Source: Flavobacteriales bacterium (GTDB taxonomy: Bacteria; Bacteroidota; Bacteroidia; Flavobacteriales_F; PHOS-HE28). From it: a stretch of 64,000 bases of DNA. Both the position numbers and the translations under genes were made by a program. The stretch spans positions 1-64,000 of the forward strand of contig JADKFY010000014.1 of NCBI GenBank assembly GCA_016717305.1, given 5' to 3'. Of this stretch, positions 18,299 to 26,576 are shown one piece after another (position 1 is the stretch's first letter; every line of letters begins with the position of its first letter). A model generated the notes under the pieces. It was not told where the DNA came from. It worked only from the letters and a program-made list of their open reading frames with translations, and ran no database searches.

Positions 18299-18766
18299 AT
18301 GAAGATCATGATCCATACCGACGGTGCCGCCAGCGGAAACCCTGGCCCGGGCGGCTATGGAGCCGTGTTGCAAAGTGGAAAGCACCGAAAGGAATTGTGG
18401 GGCGGTTACAGGCTCACCACCAACAACCGCATGGAACTGATGGCCGTGATCGCCGCGTTGGAAGCACTGAAGGCACCCGGCATGGATGTGACCGTGGTGA
18501 GCGACAGCAAGTACGTGATCGACCCCGTGCAACAAGGTTGGTTGTTCGGTTGGGAGAAGAAGGGCTTTTCGAAAAAGAAGAACCCGGATCTCTGGAAACG
18601 CTTCTTGGCCGTATTTCGGCAACACACCGTTTCCTTTCAATGGATCAAAGGTCATAGTGGTCACCCCATGAATGAACTCTGCGATCAATTGGCCGTGGCG
18701 GCCCGCAACCAATCGCAATTGGCAGTGGACGAAGGATACGAGTCGCAAGAGGAAGGCTTGTTCTAA
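18299..18766 (+). CDS. rnhA: Ribonuclease HI
   Basis: A 155-residue RNase HI that degrades the RNA strand of RNA-DNA hybrids. The catalytic acidic residues are visible in HTDGAASGNPGPGGYG (Asp), NNRMELMAVIAAL (Glu), VVSDSKYVID (Asp) and GHSGHPMNELCDQLA (final Asp). The start at 18299 (MKIMIHTDG) is chosen because the 16 codons before it are translated repeat DNA. The neighbour upstream is the inverted repeat at 18221-18290. Confidence 0.95.
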   Translation: MKIMIHTDGAASGNPGPGGYGAVLQSGKHRKELWGGYRLTTNNRMELMAVIAALEALKAPGMDVTVVSDSKYVIDPVQQGWLFGWEKKGFSKKKNPDLWKRFLAVFRQHTVSFQWIKGHSGHPMNELCDQLAVAARNQSQLAVDEGYESQEEGLF

Positions 18767-18775
18767 GGGTCCCGC

Positions 18776-18783
18776 TATATTCG
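18776..18783 (+). promoter_or_regulatory. Candidate -7 box upstream of the biotin carrier gene
   Basis: TATATTCG, 43 bp before the ATG at 18827, with TTG at a short 15-base spacing. One of the TAnnTTYG set. Confidence 0.28.
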
Positions 18784-18826
18784 CCTCGCGCAGAGATCAA
18801 CACATCCGAAGACCTTCGTCTAACTC

Positions 18827-19330
18827 ATGGCCAAACTACATGCAACCGTAAACTCCAAAGAGATCTCCTTGGAACGCGCAACGCCCACTGCCCCCTGGAC
18901 ACCTTCCGGAGAATCCGCCGTGGATCTGGTTCGCGCGGGACCATCCTCCTTCAGTCTTGTGCGCAATGGCAAAAGCCACAGTGTGTTGGTGTTGAAGGAA
19001 GACGCGGAGAACAAGACCGTTCGCCTCCGTATCGGTGCCCACACCTACACCGTGGAGTTGCAAGATGACCGCTCACGCTTATTGCAAACACTCGGTTTGG
19101 ACAAGGCGACAAAGAAGGTGAGTGAAGTCAAAGCACCGATGCCCGGCATGGTCTTGAACATCCTTGTGAAGGCCGGAGACAACGTGAAGAAGAACGACCC
19201 AATACTTGTGCTGGAGGCCATGAAAATGGAGAACGTGATCAAAGCTCCGGGCGATGCCGTTATCGCAACCGTGCATGCGGAAAAGGGCAAGGCTGTTGAG
19301 AAAGGGCAGTTGTTGGTGGGGTTTGCGTAG
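18827..19330 (+). CDS. Biotin carboxyl carrier (biotin/lipoyl attachment) protein
   Basis: A 167-residue biotin carrier. The C-terminal biotinyl domain has VLEAMKMENVIKAPGD with the biotinylated Lys at about 133 and VKAPMPGMVLNILVKAGD before it. The first 90 residues form a separate domain as in the acyl-CoA (propionyl-CoA) carboxylase carrier subunits of Bacteroidota. It would carry carboxybiotin between a biotin carboxylase and a carboxyltransferase, neither of which is in this window. It has its own leader and is followed by a repeat-filled spacer. Confidence 0.87.
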   Translation: MAKLHATVNSKEISLERATPTAPWTPSGESAVDLVRAGPSSFSLVRNGKSHSVLVLKEDAENKTVRLRIGAHTYTVELQDDRSRLLQTLGLDKATKKVSEVKAPMPGMVLNILVKAGDNVKKNDPILVLEAMKMENVIKAPGDAVIATVHAEKGKAVEKGQLLVGFA

Positions 19331-19665
19331 AGAAGTGAGGAAAGAAAGAAGTCGTTAGTCTCGAGTCGTTAGTCTTTTAGTCCTTAGTCCGGAGTGAAGA
19401 GGGTCGCTAGTCGAGAGTGATCAGTGGCAAGTAAGAGAGTGGCGAGTGAGAGAAAGGTTCGTATCACATCGCTCATTTCGATCCTTGAAAACTTGATAAT
19501 TGTGAATTGAGTCCCCGCTGCGCAGGATTTCACCTTCGGCTCAACTTCCTTTTGCCTTTGCAGTTGCAGTTGCGCTTGCTCCTGCCCTTTGGCACTTCAC
19601 ACCCTATTCACGATCATTTTCACTGATCCACTAGGTTCCTGTCACATGGCTAATACCTTTACCGT
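19331..19665. repeat. 335-bp spacer with short degenerate repeats, no gene seen
   Basis: The first third consists of unit repeats: GTCGTTAGTC occurs at 19351-19360 and 19365-19374, followed by variants such as TAGTCCTTAGTCC, GTCGCTAGTCG and gagtgagaga-like runs. Further on there is a CCGCTGCGCAGGATT stretch and a pyrimidine-rich CAGTTGCAGTTGCGCTTGC run. No open frame with family features is visible on either strand. A TACCTTTA box just before the sod ATG (19656-19663) may be its -7 element. Confidence 0.6.
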
Positions 19666-20421
19666 ATGGACCGCCAACAATTTCTTTCCCGCTCACTGAA
19701 AGTAACCATGGGTACTTTCCTTGCTGGGCCGATCTTGGCCGCTTCGGCCGGTTGTAGTACGCCTGAACCTGCCGACAGCGGTGGGGCCGAGGGCTCTCCG
19801 GAACCCATGCCGCCAGCGGCACCCTTGGTGCTTGCACAAGTTGCCTTGCCGTATGCGTACAACGCTTTGGAGCCTTCCATCGATGCGCAGACCATGGAAA
19901 TTCACTACACGAAGCACCACACCGGGTACGTGAAGAAAGCCAATGCCGCTATCTTGGAAGAAGGGATCAATGTGAAGGATGAAGCCGAGTTGGTCGCCAA
20001 TGTGGGTAAGTACAGCACGGGTATCCGCAACAATGTGGGCGGTGCAGTGAACCATAACTTATTCTGGGAAGTGATGGCACCCGGCGGTACGGGCATGCCA
20101 GATGGCAAAGTGTTGGATGCGATCAATGCCGGTTTCGGCGACTTTGAAATGTTCAAGACAGCCTTCACTGAAGCAGGCATGAAACGATTCGGTAGCGGTT
20201 GGGCATGGCTGGTGGAACAAGACGGAAAGCTGGCCATCGGCTCCACCGCGAACCAGGACAATCCATTGATGGACGTGAGTGACTTCAAGGGCAAGCCGCT
20301 CCTGGCCCTCGACGTTTGGGAGCATGCCTACTACCTCAAGTACCAGAACAAGCGCAACGAGTACGTGGAGAACTGGTGGAAGGTTGTGAACTGGGCGAAC
20401 GTGGCGAAACGGATGGGCTAG
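19666..20421 (+). CDS. Fe/Mn superoxide dismutase with lipoprotein signal
   Basis: A 251-residue iron/manganese superoxide dismutase. The four metal ligands are visible: His80 (EIHYTKHH), His130 (NHNLFW), Asp216 and His220 (DVWEHAYY). Unlike typical cytoplasmic enzymes it begins with MDRQQFLSRSLKVTMG and a hydrophobic stretch ending ASAGC (Cys30), a lipobox, followed by a Pro/Glu/Gly linker to about residue 55. It should be anchored outside the cytoplasm and detoxify envelope superoxide. An SRSLK start of this type may also suggest Tat export, but no clear twin Arg is present. Metal preference is not readable. Confidence 0.93.
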   Translation: MDRQQFLSRSLKVTMGTFLAGPILAASAGCSTPEPADSGGAEGSPEPMPPAAPLVLAQVALPYAYNALEPSIDAQTMEIHYTKHHTGYVKKANAAILEEGINVKDEAELVANVGKYSTGIRNNVGGAVNHNLFWEVMAPGGTGMPDGKVLDAINAGFGDFEMFKTAFTEAGMKRFGSGWAWLVEQDGKLAIGSTANQDNPLMDVSDFKGKPLLALDVWEHAYYLKYQNKRNEYVENWWKVVNWANVAKRMG

Positions 20422-20455
20422 TACGCGTCGCCTATGAAGGAATAGATGACACTAA

Positions 20456-20498
20456 CCTAGTTGAGCGGTAGTACTTAGGGTTCAACCGCTCAACTAGG
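20456..20498. terminator. Inverted repeat between convergent genes
   Basis: Perfect 13-bp arms CCTAGTTGAGCGG (20456-20468) and CCGCTCAACTAGG (20486-20498) around a 17-base loop. It sits between the convergent sod and lipoprotein genes and could terminate both transcripts, although neither side has a strong T run. Confidence 0.5.
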
Positions 20499-20504
20499 AA
20501 TGCA

Positions 20505-21035
20505 CTACTTCAACTTCTTGCACCGGCTCCCCAACGCGTCCGCCTCTATGATCTTCTTAAGCTCAGCGACCACATCCGTGTATTTCGTGCGCGGGCCGCA
20601 GTGGTAGAGTTCCTTCAGCGGATCGCGGTCCAAGATCATGGCCATCAACTCCGCTGTTGAGGGGGCTTTTTCAAGCGCCGCATATTCCGCATAGCCCATG
20701 CTCAAGAAAGCCACATTGGTTCCAATTCCCCGGTTGTCCAACCTGTAGCCTTTGCCCAGGTCCGTGGGTTTTGGAAGTCCATCGGACGAGCGCAGGTCCG
20801 TCGGATCCGGGTAGGAGACTATCGCTTTGCCATCGTCCGAAAGCATTACGGGCACATGGTCGTTGTGGTCCGTGGTAGTGCTGTAGACCAATACGGCAGG
20901 TCCGGTTTCGGCCATTGTTGGCTGGTCTTCCGAGGATGTTGCCTTGTCCGCGGTCCCTGATCCCGTTTGGCCATCCTTCTGGCAAGAGCAACTTGTGGCC
21001 AGCGCAATAACGCTGCAGATGAGCAAGGTCTTCAT
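20505..21035 (-). CDS. Small lipoprotein of unknown function
   Basis: A 176-residue protein with a lipoprotein signal: MKTLLICSVIALATSC, lipobox Cys at 16, then a Gly/Ser/Thr/Asp linker to about residue 40. The rest is soluble, contains two further Cys near the C-terminus, and matches no family I recognise. It starts 4 bp after the C10 peptidase stop on the same strand and is probably co-transcribed with it. Small partner proteins beside C10 peptidases can be inhibitors, but no inhibitor motif is visible, so that is only a possibility. Confidence 0.65.
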   Translation of the reverse strand: MKTLLICSVIALATSCSCQKDGQTGSGTADKATSSEDQPTMAETGPAVLVYSTTTDHNDHVPVMLSDDGKAIVSYPDPTDLRSSDGLPKPTDLGKGYRLDNRGIGTNVAFLSMGYAEYAALEKAPSTAELMAMILDRDPLKELYHCGPRTKYTDVVAELKKIIEADALGSRCKKLK

Positions 21036-21039
21036 CTGC

Positions 21040-23676
21040 TTACTTGGCTATGATGATCCGCTCCGTGCGCACACCCTTGTCCGTTACCAAGCGAAGCAAG
21101 TAAGCTCCTTCGGTGTTGATACTGAGGTCGATCACTGCGCGCCCACCCACCTTGTTGCCAACAGAAACCAGTTTCACTTGTTGGCCTAGAAGGTCCAGCA
21201 CTTCCACCTGTTCCAAACGACCGTCGAATCCCGAAAGATCAATGGTGAGGTTGTCACGCACCGGGTTCGGATACAGAGTGATGTTCGTGGTGGCCGCCGT
21301 TTCATCAATGCCCACGGACTGACCACGCACAATGTCCAATTGAAGTTGATAGGTGCCTACTTCACCGGCGAAGTATGGGGCTACATGGAAATAAACCGTT
21401 CCACCGCCATTCAGTACCAACGGACCGGAGCCCACATCGTCATAGGTGTCCGTCCAATTCGAGCCATCTGCACTTGCTGTCCATAAACCATCAACGGTGT
21501 AAGTGTTCCCGTTCCCGCTGTTGTACGAATCGTGTAGGCGACCCGTGATCGCGTAGTTGTTGCCCGCAGGTAGAACGATCTTGTAGAAATCCTGATCGGT
21601 GCCATTGTGCATGTTGGCGCCACTGGTAGTGACCGTTGCATTGTTGCCGGAGAAGGTGGCCGTTAGCGTCGCCGCGGTCGCTGATGTGTTGTTCGCTTCG
21701 TACTGGTCCGGCTGCTCGCCAGCGGCTGTTACCGTAACGAAGACCGGATTGGAGAAGTAACTCGACCCCGTGAGGTACCAACCGGTATTACTCGGGTTAT
21801 GTTGAGTGGCCACTAGGTAGGTACCCGGTGGGACGGTTACAGGCACCGGCCCAAACGTGAGGAAAGGAGAAAGGTAGGAGTAGCCTGGTGGCAGTCCATT
21901 GGTTTCGTTGAGCGTTCCCACCTCCTGTGCAAAGGATCCATCCAAGTTGTACAATGCCACACCATACTGACCCACGAAGTTGTTGAAGCCGTCGTTCTGT
22001 ATGTTCAGGTTGACGGAGATCTGTCCACCTTGTACCAAGTTAGTGCCCGGAGCGATCGTCATGGCAGCGGCCAATTCAATGTCGCTGGGATTGATCACGG
22101 TTACCTGTGGGAAGTTGGTATAGGCCCCTGCATTCGCAGCAACAGCCCATTCCCCACCCGTGGGTTTGTAGTAGATCCCGATGTAATAGGTTCCGGGGAC
22201 CATGCTGAAGAGACCCGTGGTGGAAAAGACGAGGTCGTTCGTGTACGCGTTGTTGGGTGCCAGCGTATAACCGGTCAAGGTCTGCACGAACCCATAGAAA
22301 TTGTTTTCAGCGTCAAAGACCGCCGCTCCAAAATCGCCACTGAATCCGTTGGTGCCTGTGTTCGCGATGTTACACGACACACTGAAGGCTTGGCCATAGT
22401 AAAGCGGGTTGGCCGAAACATTCACATAGTTGTAAAGCTCCATGGTGTTCGTGGTGGTCGATCCACCACCACCACCGCCACCAGTTCCCGGTGTAATACC
22501 AAGGATCGCCACTTGGCCACTGTTGTAACCGCCAGTACCACCACCTGTACCGGTGGATCCGGGATTGAGCGCGCCTATCTGGAAGTAACCGTTCACCTGT
22601 CCGCCCCAACCCCAATTGAAGTGGAACATGTTGTTGTCGTCGTAACCATCGCATACGAAAGCGTGGCCACCACCAGAACCGAACCCACCATAGAAGATGG
22701 GCTTGCTCGCATCCAGATCGGCCCGGAGCATGGTGATCCAATTCTGCTCCGTGTAATTGTCGCGCTGCTCACCGTGCAAGTTGGTGTTGTAGCCGAAGTA
22801 GGTCTCAAATGCGTATTCAGCGCAGTTGGGTGTTGGGGTCTGCGCAGAGATCACATACGCATTGCTCACTTGTGGACTGTATTGCATGTCCACGCTTACG
22901 CCGCAATGGAACATCAGGGTGGCCACCGCGTTGTTGGGTCCCGAGACCGTGTTGGGCATGCCTGTCCATTCGTATGTGGTACTTGCGAAGTTGGCCGAGA
23001 GCGTACCGTAGTTGGGTGCATTGTAGCTGTGGAAGCCAACACCGGTCGCTGGACTGTTGTGGTACTTCATGATCTGCGCCATGGCCGTGGCCACGCAACC
23101 GGTAACCGATCCACCGGGACAAAGTGCATTCACATTCGGGCTCTGGTCCCAAAGGGTTTGCATAAGGGGTGCAACGGAAAGAACATCGCGATCGACCATC
23201 TGTTCGTTGGACAGAAGGCGTTCCCATTCAGACGTTACGGAAGGCAAGGCTTGCATTGTTGTCGCTACAACTTGTTGCAATTGATGTTTGTACCCTTCAA
23301 ACCATTTGGCCACGTTGGTTGGCAGGTTCTCAGCAGGAAACGAGCTTTCTGTGGAATAGCCCAACACTGGCAAGGCGACATCATCGCCGGCGATCATTAC
23401 GAAGCCATGGTCGCCTGCGTTGAAGACACGGTACAGCACGGTGTTGGTTGTAAGGTCCGGCGCGATCGAATTCTCAACATACACCAACTGCAGGTCGGTC
23501 GAGCGAAGTTGCTCGAACCCCGTGTGGTGTGAAAGGAAACGATGGGCCACGGTTCGTGCGGTTTGTTCATCTACCGAGGACGCATGTGCCGCCCCCATGG
23601 AAATGAACAAAGCGAAGATCCAAAGCAAATAGCGCTTTGACTTACCGAATGAAAGGGAGAGTCCGTGTATTCTCAT
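21040..23676 (-). CDS. Secreted C10 (streptopain-like) cysteine peptidase with T9SS sorting domain
   Basis: An 878-residue secreted protease. A signal sequence (to about 32) leads into a Spi-type propeptide (about 35-145). The C10 catalytic domain has GCVATAMAQIMKYH with nucleophile Cys194 and SGGGHAFVCDGY with His338, then FNWGWGG. C-terminal beta-rich segments include EANNTSATAATL, a PPC-like prepeptidase domain. The last 80 residues (LYPNPVRDNLTID to RTERIIIAK) form a type A T9SS sorting domain, directing it to the cell surface or medium. It is first in a two-gene run with a lipoprotein. Confidence 0.92.
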   Translation of the reverse strand: MRIHGLSLSFGKSKRYLLWIFALFISMGAAHASSVDEQTARTVAHRFLSHHTGFEQLRSTDLQLVYVENSIAPDLTTNTVLYRVFNAGDHGFVMIAGDDVALPVLGYSTESSFPAENLPTNVAKWFEGYKHQLQQVVATTMQALPSVTSEWERLLSNEQMVDRDVLSVAPLMQTLWDQSPNVNALCPGGSVTGCVATAMAQIMKYHNSPATGVGFHSYNAPNYGTLSANFASTTYEWTGMPNTVSGPNNAVATLMFHCGVSVDMQYSPQVSNAYVISAQTPTPNCAEYAFETYFGYNTNLHGEQRDNYTEQNWITMLRADLDASKPIFYGGFGSGGGHAFVCDGYDDNNMFHFNWGWGGQVNGYFQIGALNPGSTGTGGGTGGYNSGQVAILGITPGTGGGGGGGSTTTNTMELYNYVNVSANPLYYGQAFSVSCNIANTGTNGFSGDFGAAVFDAENNFYGFVQTLTGYTLAPNNAYTNDLVFSTTGLFSMVPGTYYIGIYYKPTGGEWAVAANAGAYTNFPQVTVINPSDIELAAAMTIAPGTNLVQGGQISVNLNIQNDGFNNFVGQYGVALYNLDGSFAQEVGTLNETNGLPPGYSYLSPFLTFGPVPVTVPPGTYLVATQHNPSNTGWYLTGSSYFSNPVFVTVTAAGEQPDQYEANNTSATAATLTATFSGNNATVTTSGANMHNGTDQDFYKIVLPAGNNYAITGRLHDSYNSGNGNTYTVDGLWTASADGSNWTDTYDDVGSGPLVLNGGGTVYFHVAPYFAGEVGTYQLQLDIVRGQSVGIDETAATTNITLYPNPVRDNLTIDLSGFDGRLEQVEVLDLLGQQVKLVSVGNKVGGRAVIDLSINTEGAYLLRLVTDKGVRTERIIIAK

Positions 23677-23710
23677 GATGAAGATGTTTTGCGATACCGT
23701 TACACTAGCA

Positions 23711-23741
23711 CAAGATTAGGTCAGATGAGTACATACCGCAA
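23711..23741 (-). promoter_or_regulatory. Candidate promoter of the C10 peptidase gene
   Basis: On the minus strand TTG (23739-23741), 20 bases, then TAATCTTG (23711-23718), about 35 bp upstream of the ATG. The -7 box has one mismatch to TAnnTTTG. Confidence 0.35.
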
Positions 23742-23807
23742 TACCCAAAAGTGGGGATGGGGGCGGGAGATCACCGGAAGGGATCCAGACACTTTACCGC
23801 GGGAGCC

Positions 23808-24929
23808 TTAGACCCGTCCAATGGCGACTTTTTCCGGGAACGGCCATTGTTGCTTCGCCCAACGCACACACGGGACCTCAATGGCTCGGTACAGCACGAA
23901 AGCCAGGACCTGGAGTGCCAATATCGTAGCCGGGAAACTTCCCAGAACAGAATGGATCGCCGAATAGAATACACCCATGTGGATCAAGTAGAACGCGTAG
24001 GAGCTTCGGCCCAAGACCTGGAACAATTTGGTCGACAGGAGCCTTCGCAACGCCGTTTCTTCTGTGATCAAGCCCCAGAAGAGTAAGCCCACCCCCAGCA
24101 CGGGCAGCAAGAAATTCGAGATCACAACACCCCCGAAATCTGCATAGCCCCTATTAAAATGTGCCCTTACGATCAAACAGACCGCAATGGCGATCACACC
24201 TAACAGCGTGGTGTATCGGGTCCGAATGTGGCTTCCATACTTCCTGTACAAAAGTGCCAGACCGATCCCTGCGAAGAAGTCCGGTGCGCGGCCAAGAAAG
24301 GTTATCCCGAACATGAAGGAATTGGAACCCATGAAACCGTATGGCGCATTTCCATCAATGATGTAAACGAGCAGAAGGCCAAGTCCAACGAACACCAGCG
24401 GTAGAAAGACCACAATGCCCCAACCCCATCGGCGTATCACCGTGAAAAGAAGGGGTGCCAAGAGGTAGAACATCATTTCCGTCGTGATGGACCAGCCCTG
24501 TATGATCCCAGCGAATTTCAAGTCGTTGAACCATCCTTTCAGCATAGCGAGATCGATGAAGAAGACCGAGAGCAACTTGCGGTCGACGGGAACGCCTTGT
24601 TGCACCAAGGCCAAATAGGTGACCGTAGTAAGCAGAACATATAGCGGAGCTATGCGGCCGAGGCGCCTCATCAGGTAAGGCTTGTATCCGCTGATCGGCA
24701 GATCGAAATAGTGATACGTGATCACAAACCCGCTCAGCACGAAGAAAGGTGTAACACCCAGATTGAATTGGCCCAGCAACCCAAGTACGAACGGGTGTTG
24801 CAACATCGGGACGTCAGGTCCGAAATGGTGCAACATGACCATATAGGCGCATACCGCTCTCATGCCGTCCAAGGCAAGGAAACGGCTGTTGTTCGGATGT
24901 GGCACCGGTGATCCCAAGATGGTCGCCAA
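23808..24929 (-). CDS. Acyltransferase family 3 (OafA/YrhL-like) membrane protein
   Basis: A 373-residue acyltransferase-3 protein with about ten membrane helices. The N-terminal RFLALDGMRAVCAYMVMLHHFG contains the conserved Arg and the His of the family, and TPFFVLSGFVITYHY is the next signature. Members O-acylate sugars of lipopolysaccharide, peptidoglycan or exported polysaccharide, or antibiotics. Length lacks the SGNH extension of OafA, so it is the short type. It is about 50 bp downstream of the PfkB kinase gene. Substrate unknown. Confidence 0.87.
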   Translation of the reverse strand: MATILGSPVPHPNNSRFLALDGMRAVCAYMVMLHHFGPDVPMLQHPFVLGLLGQFNLGVTPFFVLSGFVITYHYFDLPISGYKPYLMRRLGRIAPLYVLLTTVTYLALVQQGVPVDRKLLSVFFIDLAMLKGWFNDLKFAGIIQGWSITTEMMFYLLAPLLFTVIRRWGWGIVVFLPLVFVGLGLLLVYIIDGNAPYGFMGSNSFMFGITFLGRAPDFFAGIGLALLYRKYGSHIRTRYTTLLGVIAIAVCLIVRAHFNRGYADFGGVVISNFLLPVLGVGLLFWGLITEETALRRLLSTKLFQVLGRSSYAFYLIHMGVFYSAIHSVLGSFPATILALQVLAFVLYRAIEVPCVRWAKQQWPFPEKVAIGRV

Positions 24930-24981
24930 GGTAGTGGAGCAGAGCCTCTGTCTCCTCTATGCTTGCACGCTCGGTCAAGGG

Positions 24982-25932
24982 CTATCCTTCCACGAGCTCA
25001 ATGTCGAAATCCACGAGGTCCACGAACTGTTGCACGCGTGTATCGATGTCCTCCCTGGTAACTTCCACAAGGCGCTCGATCCCGAATTTCTCGCAGGTGA
25101 AACTAGCCATTGCGCTGCCCACGATGATCGCACGCTTCAAGTTGTCGAAACTGTGATCCTTGGTGCGCGCCAAATAGCCGATGAAGCCACCGGCGAACGT
25201 GTCACCAGCGCCAGTCGGGTCAATAATATCCTCAAGGGGCAGTGCAGGCGCGAAGAACACGCGATCTTGACCGAACAAAAGCGCGCCGTGTTCACCCTTC
25301 TTCACCACGAGGTATTTCGGACCCATCGCAAGGATCTTGTTCGCGGCCTTTACCAAACTGTGCTCACCGCTCAACTGCCGAGCCTCGGCATCATTGATCG
25401 TAAGAATGTCCACACGGGCGATCACTTCCTTCAACTTCTCCATGGCGCTGTCCATCCAGAAGTTCATGGTATCCATCACCACCAAAGCTGGGCGTTCATT
25501 CATCTGGTCGAGCACTTTACCTTGAACGACGGGGTCCAAGTTGCCGAGCATAACGTAGGGAGCGGAACGGTAGGCTTCAGGAAGTACGGGGTCCAGGTCC
25601 AGCAGAACGTTCAAGCGCGTTTCCAAGGTGTCGCGTGTGTTCATGTCGTAGTGGTACCGGCCAGCCCAGAAGAAACTCTCCTTGCCCTTGAGCACCTCCA
25701 GCCCTTGCAGGTCCACACCGCGCTCTTCCAACTGCTTCATAACGACTGGCGGAAAGTCATCGCCGACCACGCTGATAAGGCCCATTTTCTCCAAGTAGCA
25801 AGAGGCCGCCAGTGAGATGTAGGTCGCAGCGCCACCTACGGTCTTCTCGGCAACGCCGAAGGGTGTTTCAATGCGATCGAATGCGACGGTGCCTACAGTG
25901 ATGAGTTCCATTTGGTTCATTTGTTCTTTCAT
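24982..25932 (-). CDS. PfkB family sugar kinase
   Basis: A 316-residue ribokinase-like kinase. GGAATYISLAASCYLEKMGLISVVGDD is the N-terminal substrate-binding region, and DPTGAGDTFAGGFIGYLA is the PfkB signature with the catalytic Asp. NDAEARQL and the KKGEHGALLF segment follow the family pattern. Candidate substrates include ribose, fructose-6-phosphate, adenosine or inosine; none can be chosen by motif. Starts at 25932 and 25911 (MELITVG) are both possible; the second places the beta-strand at the usual distance. Confidence 0.85.
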   Translation of the reverse strand: MKEQMNQMELITVGTVAFDRIETPFGVAEKTVGGAATYISLAASCYLEKMGLISVVGDDFPPVVMKQLEERGVDLQGLEVLKGKESFFWAGRYHYDMNTRDTLETRLNVLLDLDPVLPEAYRSAPYVMLGNLDPVVQGKVLDQMNERPALVVMDTMNFWMDSAMEKLKEVIARVDILTINDAEARQLSGEHSLVKAANKILAMGPKYLVVKKGEHGALLFGQDRVFFAPALPLEDIIDPTGAGDTFAGGFIGYLARTKDHSFDNLKRAIIVGSAMASFTCEKFGIERLVEVTREDIDTRVQQFVDLVDFDIELVEG

Positions 25933-25992
25933 GTGCGATCACATCGCGAGCTTGCTTCCAACAGGACGGATCACAAGGCTCACAAAACAAGG

Positions 25993-26013
25993 AAGGCCGC
26001 GATCAGCGGCCCT
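25993..26013 (-). terminator. Intrinsic terminator of tRNA-Asn
   Basis: Downstream of the tRNA on the minus strand, AGGGCCGC (26006-26013) pairs with GCGGCCTT (25993-26000) around TGATC, with one G-U pair, followed by a T-rich tract TTGTTTTGT (25982-25990). Confidence 0.75.
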
Positions 26014-26019
26014 CTATTG

Positions 26020-26093
26020 CTCCCCGGGCTGGACTTGAACCAGCGACCCCATGATTAACAGTCATGTGCTCTAACCAGCTGAGCTACCAGGGA
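26020..26093 (-). tRNA. tRNA-Asn (GTT)
   Basis: A 74-base gene reading TCCCTGG-TA-GCTC on the minus strand. The anticodon arm CATGA-CTGTTAA-TCATG gives anticodon GTT. The D stem is GCTC/GAGC, the T arm GCTGG-TTCAAGT-CCAGC, and the acceptor TCCCTGG pairs with CCGGGGA with a single T-G pair; G is the discriminator. The 3' CCA is not encoded. A strong promoter lies at 26162-26191 and a terminator at 25993-26013. Part of this gene and its leader are duplicated about 590 bp upstream. Confidence 0.96.
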
Positions 26094-26169
26094 AGGTACC
26101 CCGTTCCCGCAGCCTCATTCACTCGATCGGGTTTCGAGTTTGCGTTTTGCGGAAGGGACGGCAAAAGTA
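26080..26169 (-). repeat. Direct repeat copy A: tRNA-Asn 5' end, leader and -7 box
   Basis: This 90-bp segment recurs at 26667-26756 with only two differences. It covers the 5' end of the tRNA, the 68-base leader and the -7 box, and stops exactly at the outer edge of that box. A further 36-bp block of the tRNA (26041-26076) matches 26613-26648 with one difference. Confidence 0.93.
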
Positions 26170-26191
26170 AGTGGTTGGCCGATATACGCAA
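26162..26191 (-). promoter_or_regulatory. Promoter of tRNA-Asn
   Basis: On the minus strand TTG (26189-26191), a 19-base spacer, then TACTTTTG (26162-26169), a full match to the Bacteroidota TTG-N19-TAnnTTTG promoter. Transcription would begin roughly 60 bases before the mature tRNA. Confidence 0.75.
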
Positions 26192-26259
26192 CAGAAATTT
26201 GCACGGAACCTTTTTACGGGACTTGAAGTTGCGAACTCACGAGGTACCAATTGACGCAG

Positions 26260-26544
26260 CTAGAATTTTGAAATGATCCAAGAACGCAACTCCTCTTCGG
26301 AGATCAAACGTTCGATAAAAGCTCGTCGCTTCTGGCGTTTGATGTGCGCCTCCACAAGCCTAGCGTGGACACGATCTCTACATTCCAGAGTGGCCTTCAA
26401 TTCCCAGTCAGCGGCCCTACTGGTGAAGGCGCCGCGAAATGTGTGGACATTGTGTTGGGTTTGACGCACTTCGATATCCTCTGTCTCTCCAACGTAGTAG
26501 AGATCCAAGGATGGACTGTAAAGGATGTAAACGATGTTGACCAC
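26260..26544 (-). CDS. GIY-YIG domain nuclease
   Basis: A short (94-residue) single-domain GIY-YIG protein of the URI/UvrC-like type. VYILYS stands for the GIY strand and YYVGETED for YIG, followed by RQTQHN and RLVEAHIKRQKRR with the putative catalytic Glu. I place the start at GTG 26544 (VVNIVYIL). The frame stays open to an ATG at 26637, but the extra 31 residues come from tRNA-like DNA. It lies between a degenerate tRNA copy (upstream) and functional tRNA-Asn (downstream), all on the minus strand. Such proteins can be homing-type or repair nucleases; mobility is suggested by the flanking duplication. Confidence 0.85.
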   Translation of the reverse strand: MVNIVYILYSPSLDLYYVGETEDIEVRQTQHNVHTFRGAFTSRAADWELKATLECRDRVHARLVEAHIKRQKRRAFIERLISEEELRSWIISKF

Positions 26545-26576
26545 GGTATTCTGAAGGAAGGATAAGGGTGGTCTTT

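Noticed and set aside
22030..23532. 500-codon open frame on the plus strand
   Set aside because: It lies entirely opposite the C10 peptidase gene, whose catalytic motifs and sorting domain are clear; the plus-strand protein has no family features.
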